Shown piece by piece: positions 1 through 13,700 of a stretch of DNA of 64,000 nucleotides (its first letter is position 1; each line of letters begins with the position of its first letter). The notes below the pieces were generated by a model that did no database searches, was not told the origin of the DNA, and saw nothing but the letters and a program-made list of their open reading frames with translations. The DNA is taken from positions 2,059,221 to 2,123,220 of the forward strand of contig NW_008709577.1 of NCBI RefSeq assembly GCF_000327385.1, written 5' to 3'. The position numbers and the translations under genes are program-made. This DNA is from Lottia gigantea (taxonomy: Eukaryota; Mollusca; Gastropoda; Lottiidae).

Positions 1-2225
1 TGATTACAAGATAATTTACCAATAATATCATAATTATTAGTATGAAAGAAATTTGGAGAGTTTGACAAGAAGAGTTATCTCCCATCTTGATATTATAGTA
101 ATTGGTAAACATTTCTCTCCTGTGGTTAGTCTGACTAATTTACTTGTGAAGCTTAGCAGATCTTCTAATATTCTGAAGAACTTTCTAATAGGAAGTAAAT
201 CTTGCCATCTACTTATTGTGATGAAGCAGTTTAAGATTTTTACTAAAGTTCATAACATCACATTGATAAGGTAAAAGATATTTAAAAAGATAGAGACATA
301 GTGTAAGTTCTGAAAGAGTACCTTTTTCAAATGATGCATTACAGGTATCCATTCATCTCTAGTGTATTAGTCTTCAAAATATATCATATTTATCAAACCA
401 ACAATATTATAGTGAGACATTTTGTGGCAAGATCCAAACATGGCTCAAAAAAACATCCTCATCAACATCCCTGTAACACACTGACTAGTTCATCTCTCTA
501 TATAATTACATGAGATTTAATTTATTACTTGTGGGAGTAAAAAGTTTAACATGTTAAATGTTACAGTGTTAATGTTCTGTAATTAAAAGGTTGTATTACC
601 TCTTGTCTCCGGAGATCAAAGATGGCCATTTTGTTTGAATTGTGAAGGAGGCTCTACCTGAGGTAAAACATGTAATTATTTTTCAGTAAAACATTTAGTC
701 TGGGTGTTAGATTTTTTAGCATTGATGTTTTTCTATCAAGCCTCTGTTAAATTCAGCAAGTCTGCTAGTTGATTGAACTACAGTATCACCTTTATATATC
801 TTGAGTTTTAACGACCCACCTAGGTAAAATAGATAGTGAAAATAGGGAGATGACAATACGTTCATTTATCAATGAATCTTTTCAACTCATTAGCTGATAA
901 TCGTGAGTTATTGACAATGGGATTTAATTCCCTTTTTTTCTACACAAGGCTCTGTACAGAGTCCTTTATCTCTTTAAACCAGTGTCAATAGAGAACCTGT
1001 GTCATGAACTCTAACCTTGATAAAGGTCACATATCTCTGTCATAGTTTGAGGTATCTAGAATAAGTTTATGTGAAGTGTGTTTGTGATTTGGGTGTTAAA
1101 CAAGGGTCAGGTAAGAGATTTTAATCAGATATTATGCAGCCCTGGTATCAGATTAGCTTCATTTCTTACACATTATTACCTGTAAATCAGCTTGAGTCAG
1201 TAAAATGGTAAGATAAAAGAGGATTTGGAGCTGATATAAAGACAGGTGACAGTAAATCTACTTGTTATCCTACATAATGACATATTTAACTCAACATGAG
1301 GTCCTCTTGTGGCTTAACTAGACATAAATCGTACTGGTGTTGGTATTGAAATATTTGTGGTTGAATTATTGAGGTTGCTACTATATAATTATCTGACCAC
1401 TTGTTCTTTTCAAATCAACTGATTTATTTTTGGCATCCTTTATAGAAGAATGGTCTTTTGATTTTGAACTTAATTTTCAAGGTGAATTAGTCCTGTAGAA
1501 TTATTTCAAGTGTATTCATGCCTTTTCAATATCCAGAGTGTACAATAGAAGGCATGGCAGAAAATTGTTGTACTAAATGACTGTGTAGCTCTAAACTGTA
1601 CTTGTGTACATGCAGAATTATAAGTAAGCAAACACAAACCTTTTTTTTTAACTTAATGAAACATTGATTGTGCTGGCTTGGTCTATCAGAAGTCTTAACT
1701 TATTTTCAGATTAGTAGTATTACATACTAATTTATTGTATGTCACAAATTTAACCATGATGAACATAAACTTTTTAACTTCATTAAATACAAATTTTTTT
1801 ATCAAAAAATCAACAGATAATTTTCAGATATGTAAGATAATGTTTATGTCAACTCATTTCATAATTGCAAATCAGTTACTCATCATATTTGCTGTTCATT
1901 TAAAATTGAATATATTCACTCCTGTCTTGCATGAAAAATATGGTTTCCATGGTAATATTTAAATATGCGGCAATTTATTAGTAATTTATAATGTGTATAT
2001 GTGACAATGAAGTGATTTAGAATAATGCAATGTGACATGTGCTATGATGTTAAATGAAAGATGATTTGGCTGTCAGTAGGGATTTAGGTTATGATAAATG
2101 ATCTATGATGACTAATAGTAAGTGAATGGAAAACCTGCTCAGAATATCAACAAATTGTATATCGTGTGGTGCAAAAAAAATGATAAAACTTTTCATTTAG
2201 GTTTGGCCCTATATAAATGTAATCA
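1..2225. other. Noncoding DNA, 5' flank or intron of TANC
   Basis: AT-rich sequence with no convincing exon on either strand; the open frames are short and show no family resemblance. A short stretch near 620-665 has an ATG in a fair context and a possible splice donor, but its frame closes after seven codons. I see nothing else. Confidence 0.5.
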
Positions 2226-2492
2226 TGCTTTGATTTTCCCCCTGTCAGTGATGCAGGTAAGAGGGGCTGACATGGAAAAAGCGTCTAGTCGTTCGGATGG
2301 GACAATAAACCGAGGCCCCGTGTGCTACAGGCTGTGCACGTTAAAGATCCCTCGACAGATGGAAATCGAAAAAGAGCAGGCTAATGCCGCTGTCCTGGCA
2401 AAATTTTCTTCATTGCACCCTACATGGCGTTGCCTGTCTTTATTAGCCCACATGGTGCAGAAAAGTAGGACGTAAAACTCCATTCATTTCAT
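2226..2492 (+). repeat. SINE-like element, body and 3' tail
   Basis: This patch is clearly less AT-rich than its surroundings. It holds a conserved-looking block around 2291-2355 (GATGGGACAATAAACCGAGG, then GTGCACGTTAAAGATCCC) and ends in a CATTCATTTCATTT tail. From memory, this kind of block is common in tRNA-derived SINEs of molluscs; I do not assign a family name. The part at 2237-2272 is shared with a second, 5'-end copy at 41893-42020. The open frame that crosses it (2122-2475) is not a host gene. Confidence 0.65.
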
Positions 2493-5400
2493 TTCTCATG
2501 CTTTGATGCACTAGATGTGCAAATTTCTATATGCAGTTACAATAATGAACCATGCATGATCAAGTTTTTGTAATGAAATGTGACATATTATATCCTTATA
2601 ATGTTATATCAATTGATTTTAATATTTAGGAATTTAGCAGTTTCACTTCCGTTTTAAGAAAATTTTATCTTATATTCTATGGGAAATTTTGTAGGTAATT
2701 TCAGATAGATTTTGTAAAGTAGTTTTATATTCCTTATTGTGGTTTTACGTTCTGGGTAAAGAAATTTCAGATACTCTGTAAAAGTTGAAACTTTCCACTT
2801 AAGCAAGCACATTTTGTGTAGAAAACAAAATGATGTATTTTGAAGCACCTAACACAAACATGAAAAGCAAACTACTTTATATTATAGATAAGTTAAGATT
2901 AATAATTATGGATAGATAATTCTAGAAAATTTATGACTTTCAACGTTTCAATGTCATTAGATAACGTGTGCTTCAAATATGCCATTGAAGGTTTATTTTA
3001 TTACAGGTAATAGATAGATAAGTTACTCTACAGAATCGTGTATAAAATGTATGTCATTTTTTTCACAACACGTGATTATCTATAGTGTCATATTGCATGT
3101 AGTTATTTCACAATTTATAATTTGAATCTGACCCATATTACTTGAGATTTATTGATTGACAAGGGTGAATTATATTATTTATATAACTTGGTATTATTAT
3201 CTGTATAAGTACCCAGGTGTGATGTAATATATACACCTTGGGAACTCTTGATGCAGTCATCCTAATCATTGTCACTGCGCCCTATTTCAAAGGTCTTTAA
3301 TCAACTGGTGAAGATAAGTTTGATAAAAACTAATGTTCTGTTGCTGCTATTGTATGTAAGTCTACTGATCATAAGGTTCATCTGGAATTTAAGAAAGAAT
3401 GTAATGTGTATAGGGACTAGTGAGGAACAAACAGAAGCAAATAAATCTCAAAGTTGCCCTGTCATGTTTCTTTATATATATATTTATATATATATATATA
3501 GTACTTACCACAACATGATGTATAATAAGAATAGTACCAAAGAGATCAAACCTTAGCTATGATTGTTGAAAGATGTCAAATCAGTTTAATCAGTATTTTT
3601 CCGATATCTTGGTAAATATCTAATGAGAATTTAATCATGTTGAATATTTTCTAGTAATGTTTATATAATATATAATTAATTAGATCTGATCAACTTCTAT
3701 TTGTCCTATTTATTAACAAGAGTTTAATAATGTCTTGGTATTTTAAACATGTTACTGTATTTTGTTCAAGTGAAAAAGTCTAATTCAGCTAAATCAAATT
3801 ACTAACAATATCTCTTCTGTTTTTTAAAATGTCAAATATGGTTTTTATTATAATTTAATTAAGTAATGGAATGCGAAGCGAATCAATTTATAATTTGAAC
3901 AATTTCACTGAAGATAAGAAGCCATTTCTTTATATCAATTTGTACAAGGCATTTATGTATAAATATTTTGTTATATGTTTTTGATATCATTTTGACTTGT
4001 CTCAAAGGAAAAATAATATTTGAATGATATTTTTGTTATTTAGTTAGAATTTAAGAATTCTTGTGGTAGTTTTGATCATTCTTCATTGACATTATCATGA
4101 TATCTAATATCATAGTTACAATATGTTACATGATATATTATTATTTATTTATTCATGATGTCTATTTTATTCATTCATTGAGATATGAGGTTGAATTAAT
4201 CAAGATCAGATTGTGTGTTGAATATTTGTGATCAGATAATTAGACTTATATTAGAACCAACTTGATCTGTCATGTTTACAGAATAGCATTATCTTTGTGT
4301 TTAAATTCAGATATGTCTATATGTGACTGCTACAGAAAAATACAAATAAAGGTATAATTCTTGATTAATGAACTTAAAATGAAAGAAACTTTATTAAATA
4401 TTTTCTTTTTGAGACAACAGTTCGTCTTTGGATAACTGTTGAATTTTAAAACTAAAGTACGGCAGATATATTATTCATGTTCTCAACAACCAGTTGTACC
4501 ATTGCTTTTTTTCCATTTCACTTAAAATGATGTTTCTTTTATTGACAGAAGTAAGTATGAGGATTGAAGACTTCTTCAAGACCACCAAACTGTAATTAAA
4601 ACACAAGATCACTATTTGTTCCAACTTACCAAGCACATGTTATGAAGATTGTATAACTGTATCCAGCAGTGCTGCAGCCTGAATTTCTGTTCTTCTCAGA
4701 AATGTTTCAAATAAATTGGATTTCCAATGAATAAAAAGTCAAATGCAGTATTTTCCCTCCTACACTCTAATTAGATTCCATGCATATAGACATCTTAATA
4801 CAAGTTTAAAGAAATCATTTTTTGGCAAGTTTCCAGTTATTTGTCTTGTATAATTTCCACTACATTTCCCCTCTAAATCTTATTACATTTAATAAATCTG
4901 TAATTTCTTACTTCAAACGGAAAAACTTGTCTGACAGACTTGAAATTACTTAGTTTTTTCTTAATTTATTGAATGACATTTGAAGTTATATACTTGACAA
5001 GTTTAATCAATTATATAAAACATTATTTTACTAGAATAGGCAATCTGCTTGTTTTCATGATAATATATTTTCACTTTGTTTTTGGGTGGATGAAGACCAT
5101 TACAATTTGTTCCAAAATATTATTTGAGTTTATGTCCCAAAAGAATCTGTTATCCTGTTATAAAAAATGGGTAAATTATGTGTGTGTGAGAGGTTATGGA
5201 ACTCGCCATTCAGTAAGGAAAATTCAGTCAATATTGATTTGTTTTACCTTTACCTTTGAAATACAACATTTAGACTGAATATACCTTATCAACAAATTTC
5301 AGGCGTATTTCCCTTTCTTTACTAGTAAATAGCAATACCTAACCCTGCTGCATCAAGTTTAAAATTCCTTCAAAACATTTCAAATAACATGTACATATGA

Positions 5401-7876
5401 AATGATTTAGTCCACAATATATAATATAGTAATAATGCTGACACAATCAGTATTGTTCTAATAGCAGATGGTAATATTCACATAGTCTTATACAGGTGAA
5501 TTATTCCTTTTATACTCTTTTCTCTCAAGAAATTTATGAATATGGGAGGTGCTAATTAATATATCTACCTTAAGACGGGAATTAAAAAAACCTACATAGT
5601 AATGCAAGCTGTTTTAATTAATGCAAGTATTTTAAACATGCAAAGATAGTAAGAAGTTGTTGCTGTTGATCTGAATAATGTCTGTGAACATTGCTTGATA
5701 TTAAATAAATAAGATGCAGAAATGTTGGCCATGAAAAAACAGTTGATTTCATCTGATAAAATGGTTAATTAATGAACAACATGTCTATATCAGTGAGGAA
5801 GGTGTCTGGATGATTTTCAGCTTTATAAAATCAATGTGTTAAAAGTGTTAAAGGAAGGTAAATCTCTTTTCATTAAACAATGAGATTTAAACCTCATTAT
5901 CATTTGATAAATCTGAACAATTTGAAGGATTAACTTCATTCTTAAAGTGTGATATACCTGTCTACTGTTTCTATTAGAATACTTGTGTGATTTACATCTT
6001 ATGAACCATACCTCTAACTTTAATCAAAGGCTGAATAGTGGGTTTTATAAGTGGAGAAGTCTATAAATATACCTACTGATGAAGGTAATAAGCATGCCTA
6101 ATCACCTAACAGTAAGTTAGATTATCCGTAGATTATCTTAATCTGAATCCAGTAATCCTTATCTTCCCTACAGCCATACAAACCAGTGTCATAAACTGGA
6201 ATAACAAGTTTTAAACCTGGGTTTATTTACCTACTGATTAGAATGTTGAATTAACTGGGGTTTTTGTTCAGCGGCAGTAGATTGTAGTTCACTATCAATA
6301 TTATTTACATATATCTTATCAATGAATAAATACCACACAACACAGGACGTTCACTTTATGTTTACACCAAATGTTCTATTTTCTAATTTGAGGATCAAAT
6401 ATAAAGGTATACTATTTAAATCATGTTAATTTGTTTACTGTATCTTTGCAATGCAAGACAGAAATGTACGATTCTTAATTTCAGTTAGAAATACAAAGAT
6501 CATGTCCAATTTAAAATGCTTATTTATGTATTATTTTGTATGTGAAAATCAGAAGTCTTAGATGAGGAAGTGATAGTTCTTGTTATGTATCTCAGATCAA
6601 ATTGCTTAAAATATAGGAAAAGTCTTTATTTTTTTCTACATTAAGAGCATTTGCAATTACATTTAGAAAAATTTAATAGTATTAGATGGCATATTTAATG
6701 AAATACATATCGCGTGAGAGTTAATTCTATACACCAAGCTTGAGGATTATAAAATAATACTAATGACTAGCTAGAATGTAATGTTATATCTGGTTATTTA
6801 AAATATTTTAACGGTGAATTACCACGACGACAGTCAAACATTTAAAGTTTTTATACCTCAGGTGCAATACAAGTATTGCAATGTATTTATCATTTAATTT
6901 GGCAACATGCCATGCCCAGGTAGATGTGAGAGTTGTGTCGGGACAGAGCTGAGTGGTCAACCATTGTTAACCTGGGGCTAGTACAACATCAAGCGGAACA
7001 AAACCTTCATTAGTTTATTGGACACCCTAGCTAGGAAACGACCAAAACATTGTGCTAGTTTTTTATGTTGATTTTAAGGGGTATTGTCAACAATAGGCTC
7101 CTGTGTTAAGCTGTGTTTGTGGATATTTTGATGGTGAGAGTTTGAAATATTGTCTTGTGACCTGACCTCAGCGTACATCACAAAGTCTTCTCTGTGTAAA
7201 TTTGGAGACACATTGCAGAAAACGTTATTGGATTCTACTTGAGGTGAATTAGACGCGAGTTAATTTGAAGTTTTTATCGGATTTTTAATCCTACTTTTAA
7301 TTAGCTGAGAAGTTTTCAAATATCTGGGACCAGACAATCTTAGATTAAGTTAGAAAAAATCTGGAGTTTTATTGGATATATTTCACAAGGTTAGTAGATT
7401 ATTTGATTAGAAAATTAAGTTGAAATCTTGATTTAAAAAGAAATTGGTGAAATAAGTGAAGGACAAATTGAAATGAGATTTATTTTCTTAAAGATGGAGT
7501 GAGAAAAGTCGATGTATTTTAGATTAGGTTTTATGAGATGTGGAGGGTAGTTGTGTAAATTACGTCTGATTTTATCAGTTGATTTTATCATGACATTTAT
7601 TCTAATATGATAGATGGGAGTATATTAACACTCAATATTATTACATACATCAATTTCTCTCATCTCATAGACAATATTCTTCTTCATCTGAGTTGCTAAT
7701 GAAACTGGAACCACAATTTCAATTTGGAAGTGTTCTCAATCGTGCAATTTTGGATATAGAATTCTATATTTTATTGACAAAATTTGTGACAAAATTTGAT
7801 TAAGGGTAATGTTCCACAGAAATTGCATGGAATTTTGATTTATAGAAAGAATCTGTTGTGCCAGAGTGCAAATTGA
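2493..7876. other. Noncoding DNA with a short TA microsatellite
   Basis: No exon with paired splice sites and a family match was seen. A TA-rich microsatellite lies at 3472-3501. The stretch about 6890-7390 is somewhat richer in G+C and ends near a donor-like CAAG|GTTAGT at 7389; it could be an untranslated first exon, but nothing in the sequence proves it. Confidence 0.4.
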
Positions 7877-8071
7877 TCTTTATATTTCTTTCCTCTTTCT
7901 CTATATTTCTTTCTCTCTTTATTTCTTTCCTCTTTCTCTCTATATTTCTTTCCTCTTTCTCTCTTTATTTCTTTCCTCTTTCTCTATATTTCTTTCTCTC
8001 TTTATTTCTTTTCTATTTATCTCTTTATTTCTGTCCTCTTCCTCTTTCCATTTCTTTTCTCTTCTCATTGC
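7877..8071 (+). repeat. Pyrimidine-rich tandem repeat
   Basis: A strand-biased C/T minisatellite made of imperfect units of about 20-24 bases of the form ATTTCTTTCCTCTTTCTCTC. The two overlapping open frames here (leucine/serine/phenylalanine-rich) are by-products of the repeat. Confidence 0.9.
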
Positions 8072-8072
8072 A

Positions 8073-8112
8073 AAAAAGGTATAACTCGATTCATTTCATT
8101 TTCATGCCTTCA
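8073..8112 (+). repeat. SINE 3' tail attached to the pyrimidine repeat
   Basis: The sequence GATTCATTTCATTTTCATGC and the bases before it match the 3' tail of the SINE at 2226-2492. The pyrimidine tract therefore probably grew inside or beside a SINE copy that is now mostly lost. Confidence 0.5.
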
Positions 8113-10465
8113 TGACAGAGTGTTTCATTAACAGTGTCTGGTTTATGTAAACTAATAAAGAACCATATTTTAAATTATCTTGCACCATTCATAGCATTTT
8201 ATTTTTGGATGTGTTCTGTTTCCACAATATTGGCATGTTTTTAAATGTTGATAACAGTTACAAGGTTATATGTTCATGGGGTTAGTTTGACTATGAACAT
8301 AAATTGACAACAGAAACATTTATATCATCTTCAAGAGAAAGTTATATTGTTATTGGTTGGTTTAACTATAAACAGCACACAACCAATGACACAATAAAAC
8401 AGATAACATTAACACTTAAATTTTAAGTTACTTTAACCTTTAGTTTTAGTTTAATTGGATAACTATAGGAGAAGGAAAGGGAAATCCTGTCATATGTTTG
8501 TTATCCCTGTTTGACATATCTTCATATCTCTTGACTTATGACATCCTTAAACATACTGGTCTCCAATAAAATGTACCATATTTTAAGAAGAATTTTAAGG
8601 TTGACATATTTCATGATAAATTAGCAAGATTGTGCCTTGGACAAGCAAAATTTGTAGGTAATGATTTCTCATACTAAAACTATGTATATATATATATCCT
8701 GTGCACCCTGTGGTTGCATTTATGTTATCATGCAGTGTTCAAATGTGTTTTCCTCTGTATAGAATGTTTTAGTGTAGTGCAGCTGTGCATAAATATGCAT
8801 CAACAGTACGATGTCAAATTCAATTTCATTTTCACAGCAGTAAAAAAATCATATAAGTTTTAAGAAGTATAATTGGTATGAAAGGTGTGGTAATACGAAA
8901 GTCATCTTACTGGTTAATATAAATTATAACTTCTGTTAGTCAACTTATCAGGTCACTTGGTGGGTTTGATCCTAATTTACAGCTTTTCTGACACACTTAG
9001 TTTTAGTTAGTCCTGCAGCAAGGATAGATTCCATATTTACAGTTCTCTCATGCAGAAGGTGGCCTTCCCTTTTTGATTAAACATGAAAATACGTAGTTAA
9101 CTAAACTTTTCAAGTTGAATATTATAATGTTAATATGGTATATTCAGGATTCAATAAAACATTCAAACTGTGATCAACTAACAAATGCAGGACAACCTAC
9201 ACTAGTTTAGAAAGGAGTGGACATAGAATGACTTTATTTTATTATATTGATGTCAACTTGACTTTTTTATGACCAAGTTTTTTATTGGCATAGGAGTGGT
9301 ACTTACAGATCAAAAAATAAAACTGTCATTTTGACTTGTTGAAAGATGTTTTGAATTTTTTTATTGAAGATAAAATTGAAGATTTGTGATCATAATATCA
9401 TTCAGATTGTATATTTCTGTAAGTAAAATATATTTCATTCATATTTTATTAGAAAATTATAAATAGAGGTTTTCATAAGCAGTATTTATATATAACAAGT
9501 AATATAAATTATATTATATATGTCATTTAGTCAACTATTTCATTCAAAACAAACTGTCAGAAATCTTTACGCTTGGATGACAGTCATTTATTTCAGTGTT
9601 ACGTGAATTAGCGTTAAGAGGAAAACTTTTCATAGAGGAAAGCGTGCAGGATTCAGAAATAAACAAAAATTTCATTGTTAAGTATTTATTGATATGATAC
9701 TAAGATTGTTGTATCAGTTAAAGGAAGTGACAAACCTTACAAGTATGTCCGATTAGCTATGTGAACTCGAGTCGTGTCTTTTTTAATTCAAGTGAAACTT
9801 CTAAGTGAATCAAATCTATTTGAGGATGGTGGAATTTTGGATTTAGTTAGTTTTCATTTTTGTGTAGCAATTCATAATATCAGGAAACTGAATAGTTATT
9901 TAAAGTATGGATTCTAGGATAATCTGGAAAAGTAAGGATTCACATTTTAAATTCTCTTCTATACTGAATAAGCAACACGGTTTACATTCTATGTTTTGAT
10001 TCTATAGATTTTCACAATGGTTTCATGCTTTTGTATATTTGTTTCAAATTTCATAAGGGATATTAAGTGATGAAACAGAATTTAAAATTTCCTAGAGAAT
10101 AATGATCAACACATGTTCTTAAGAGTTGCATATCTTCATTTCATGCAGCTGATAAAACTATAATTTGTAAGACATGAAGAAAATGTTTCTAGAACAGATG
10201 TATAATGTCTCGTTATTTTATGATTGATTATATTTTGTTTATTATTAACAATATTTAAACTATTTGTTGATATTTTATAAAAATCTATAAACTCTTGTTG
10301 TTATAACTACAGGCTATTCATAATGATCTATCTAAGGATCTATATCTGTATAAAGGTCATGTGTCAGATATGTGTCAAAGATATATTAAACTGGACACTT
10401 CAAGTGGTCATGAATGTTTTTCCTGAGTAATTTAAATTGCAGTTTGATTTATCCTTACTCATAAA
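8113..10465. other. Noncoding DNA
   Basis: AT-rich with a short TA run at 8681-8698. I see no exon and no recognisable element. Confidence 0.45.
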
Positions 10466-10721
10466 GGTGCGGGCACACAAGAGGTCTTGGTCTGAGACTT
10501 TTGTCACCGATTAGAATCTTGTCTTTAGGTTCAATGACTGGCACAGGCACACAAGGACACAAAAATCTCCAGTCGGTTGTTTTTCACCTTCCACCAGGTG
10601 AGGATCATGCAATTGAAAGGAAAATGAATCTGACTGGATGATGACCTCTGTCTTGCAGATGATATAACTGTCAGAGACAATTATCAAACTTGTTTGATAC
10701 TTTAAATCCTGTGCCCGCACC
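10466..10721. mobile_element. Short MITE with GGTGCGGGCACA inverted ends
   Basis: The 256-bp unit begins GGTGCGGGCACA and ends TGTGCCCGCACC, a perfect 12-bp terminal inverted repeat, and is more GC-rich than its flanks. It has no coding capacity of its own. A diverged relative lies at 29284-29595. The target duplication is unclear (flanks AAA / ATA), so the superfamily is left open. Confidence 0.7.
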
Positions 10722-13700
10722 ATAAGGAAATCTTACACAAACTTCTCAAAATGAAACAAAATCGAATAGGAATTTTAGGAGTTGTCTAACTACGTTGGAC
10801 AATGACATGAATACTATGTATATCATGAGGAAATTTGACATTGAATTCAGAAAATGCTGGATATAGAAATGGTGTGACAAGTAGAGATCTATATAATCTA
10901 GGATAGGAGTCTGAGTAGATTAAAACTTAAGTCTGGTCTGAACTCAATATACTAAATACATTAAACTCAATTTCATTATAAATTACTGATTGACTTATCT
11001 ACCCTTTCCAATGATTACCGTCTGGTCGTTAGAGTATTTTAGTCTGGTTGTTAAACTGATTAATACAGTGTCGCTTATCAACGTTTTGTCTCCAATAACC
11101 AGACTTCCTATATTTCTTTCAAACAAAAGAGATTTATACAGTAACTTAATAATGATCACGTATATCATAAAAATGTGTTTCTGTTATTTAAAGTAACTTA
11201 AATAAGATGATATATTACTGTAACTTTGGTCTCAGTTTAAATGGACAATTTTAGGTTAATAATTTTAGAAAATGGCTTCTAGATTGAGAGATTTTTATCA
11301 TCTTCATTTTATCTATTGTTATATGAAATTCGCTTTGTAAATTAAGATGAAATTCATGTAATTCAGAAGTAAAATGAAAGAGTAAATAGTACAGAGTTTC
11401 TAAGTCTGTAATTATTTTCTGTAAAAGGTCTTGAAAAGGTCATTGTAATTGGTATTTAAATGGTAAATCGTTTACACCTGAGGGTGTTTGTCAATAATAA
11501 GTGTCAACAACAGTTTATAGAGAATTCTTATTTTATGAGAGGGCTTGTCCATGTGCTGAATTATCTAGATGACAATTAAAACAGATAAAAACATTCTTAT
11601 TACCACTGAACTGTATGTAGAATTGTATGTTGATATAAGATTATCCATTACTTGTCTTATTCATTAATGCATCTTTGAATGTCCTCTTACGAAATGAATC
11701 CACAATTTATGCTGGTGTTATTATTATTTCTGGTCTAGATGTTGTTATACTTCTTACATCATGGCTCTTGGATGTTTATACTTCATGAAAAGTTGTATAA
11801 GAATATATATTTCTTATTGTGTTATTATTTATCATGTTTGCGAGGTCATAAAAGGTACAAGTTTTTCATTCATATATTGCGTCAATAAAACTGTAAATAG
11901 AAAAATTAGTCCATTAAAAACTTGTGATATATGTCATATGTTGAAGTCAATTGGAAAATGATGATAATGTAGGGAAAATGTTCTTATCGTATATATAATA
12001 GTGTGTGTAAAAGTTGTGTCGTCTCTAGGTCTAGGGTAGTATCAGAATATGTATTGTTTGTAGTATGGTGTTGTAGAATAATTTATGTTCTATCTCTCTT
12101 TAACATCTGATAAAATACATTAATGTTGTAGATAATGGAGTTTGTTATTAGTTGTATGATCTGATATGTAGGAGGTTTTTGTAAATTCATTTCTTGGTCA
12201 AATGATTTAGTTTCTACAAAAAAGCAAAGATTAACATAGAAACCTATGTGTATTCAAATTTTATTGATTGTCATTTGATGACTTTATGGTTAAACTTATG
12301 ATTATGTGAAGTTTACCTGGGCCAAACACGTCTTTAGACATCAAAACCATAGCATTATATAATTCTGTATTTTCAACAGTTAACCTCCAGAGATTGAAAC
12401 GGAAATCTTGATAGCTTCAAGGAGATACCCTTATATATAACAACATGCTAATTTCAGTTGGTCTTGTTACAAGTCAAACCCTGACAAAAAACTTCTGGTT
12501 AAGAAAATCTATCAATAATTCAGTCAGTTGATGAGAAATTTGATTAAAAAACTTGGACCAGATGACTTTCACATTTCTTACCAGTCAGACATGTTTCTGG
12601 TTCAGTGCTAATGATATTAAATCAGAAGATGGGTATGTTTACTCATGATTTTGGATGTTAATTGAAAGATATTTTTGGAGGACATTTTTAATGTGAATCT
12701 TTGAGTGCAAATGATTTTTGATCTGTGATTTGGTATTTAAAAATGCTGTTTTTAGATATTGAAAACATTAGCAATTGATGTATGAGAAAAATTAGGTTAA
12801 AATCTTGAGGAAATAAATAGTGAAGTCATTATGTGAAGTTTTCAAATTTTATTTTTCAAGACATGCTTTCTGAAGCTCAACATGAAAACAAAAACTGATT
12901 CTGATTTCCATTTATATCAAATGACGTTGATTGTTCGATCAGGAAGTTTTCCTTCTTTTGACAAAGTCATGCTGATGATTTTCAATTAATTATTTCATGA
13001 TTAGTTAAATGAAATAATTTTTCAATAATTTTAAAATTTGATAATATTTTTCTACACATCAATAGATCGGTTAGAAGAAAGTTCCTCATGATTAAATATT
13101 GGCAAATATTTTGATAAGACAAAGTCATTGAACTTCTCTGTCTGGGGCTTAACATAATCAATGAGCAATAATTCAGGTTCAGTATGGACCAGAGTAAATT
13201 TAATGATGTCAACATGTATTTTGGATACACAGACCTCATCACAACAGTTGGTGTTTAAAGAGAGTAAGTTTCCAAGGCATATGGATTTTTTACCTGTTTC
13301 TGTGTGAATCCTGAATTTGAAGGATTGAATGAATGGACTAGTTCCTCATAATATTACAAATATTGCATAAACAAATGAATTGATTGTTATTATCTACCTT
13401 CCTTAAATGTCAATATAACAACTGTTCTATCAAACAGTGAAGAGTGGTAAGCCATGTAATAACAGACACTATCATCTTAGATTGACCAATTTATACCAGT
13501 CATTACAACTTATTGATGGTTCAACCACAGGATTTAGCTTTAAGTTACTTTTCTCATATTCTCAGGTTCTTATAGAACAAATTTCATCAGTATTACCTAG
13601 AACTAAGTTCTCTGTAATATGGTCTTATAAAGTCTTCAAGTATTGTGCAAGTTGTATGTTTATGTGTCTCTAATGCCTCATCCATTACAAGAGAATTATA

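Noticed and set aside
620-665. ATG in fair context followed by a GTAAAA donor
   Set aside because: Only seven codons before a stop and no link to the TANC frame.
2122-2475. 117-codon open frame
   Set aside because: It runs through the SINE body and tail; the protein has no domain.
4973-5278. 101-codon open frame
   Set aside because: No family match, AT-driven composition, no supporting splice sites.
7858-8115. Leu/Ser/Phe-rich open frames resembling membrane protein
   Set aside because: They are translations of a C/T minisatellite, and two frames are open at once.
12987-13018. 11-base hairpin
   Set aside because: Made of A/T-rich words expected by chance in this composition.
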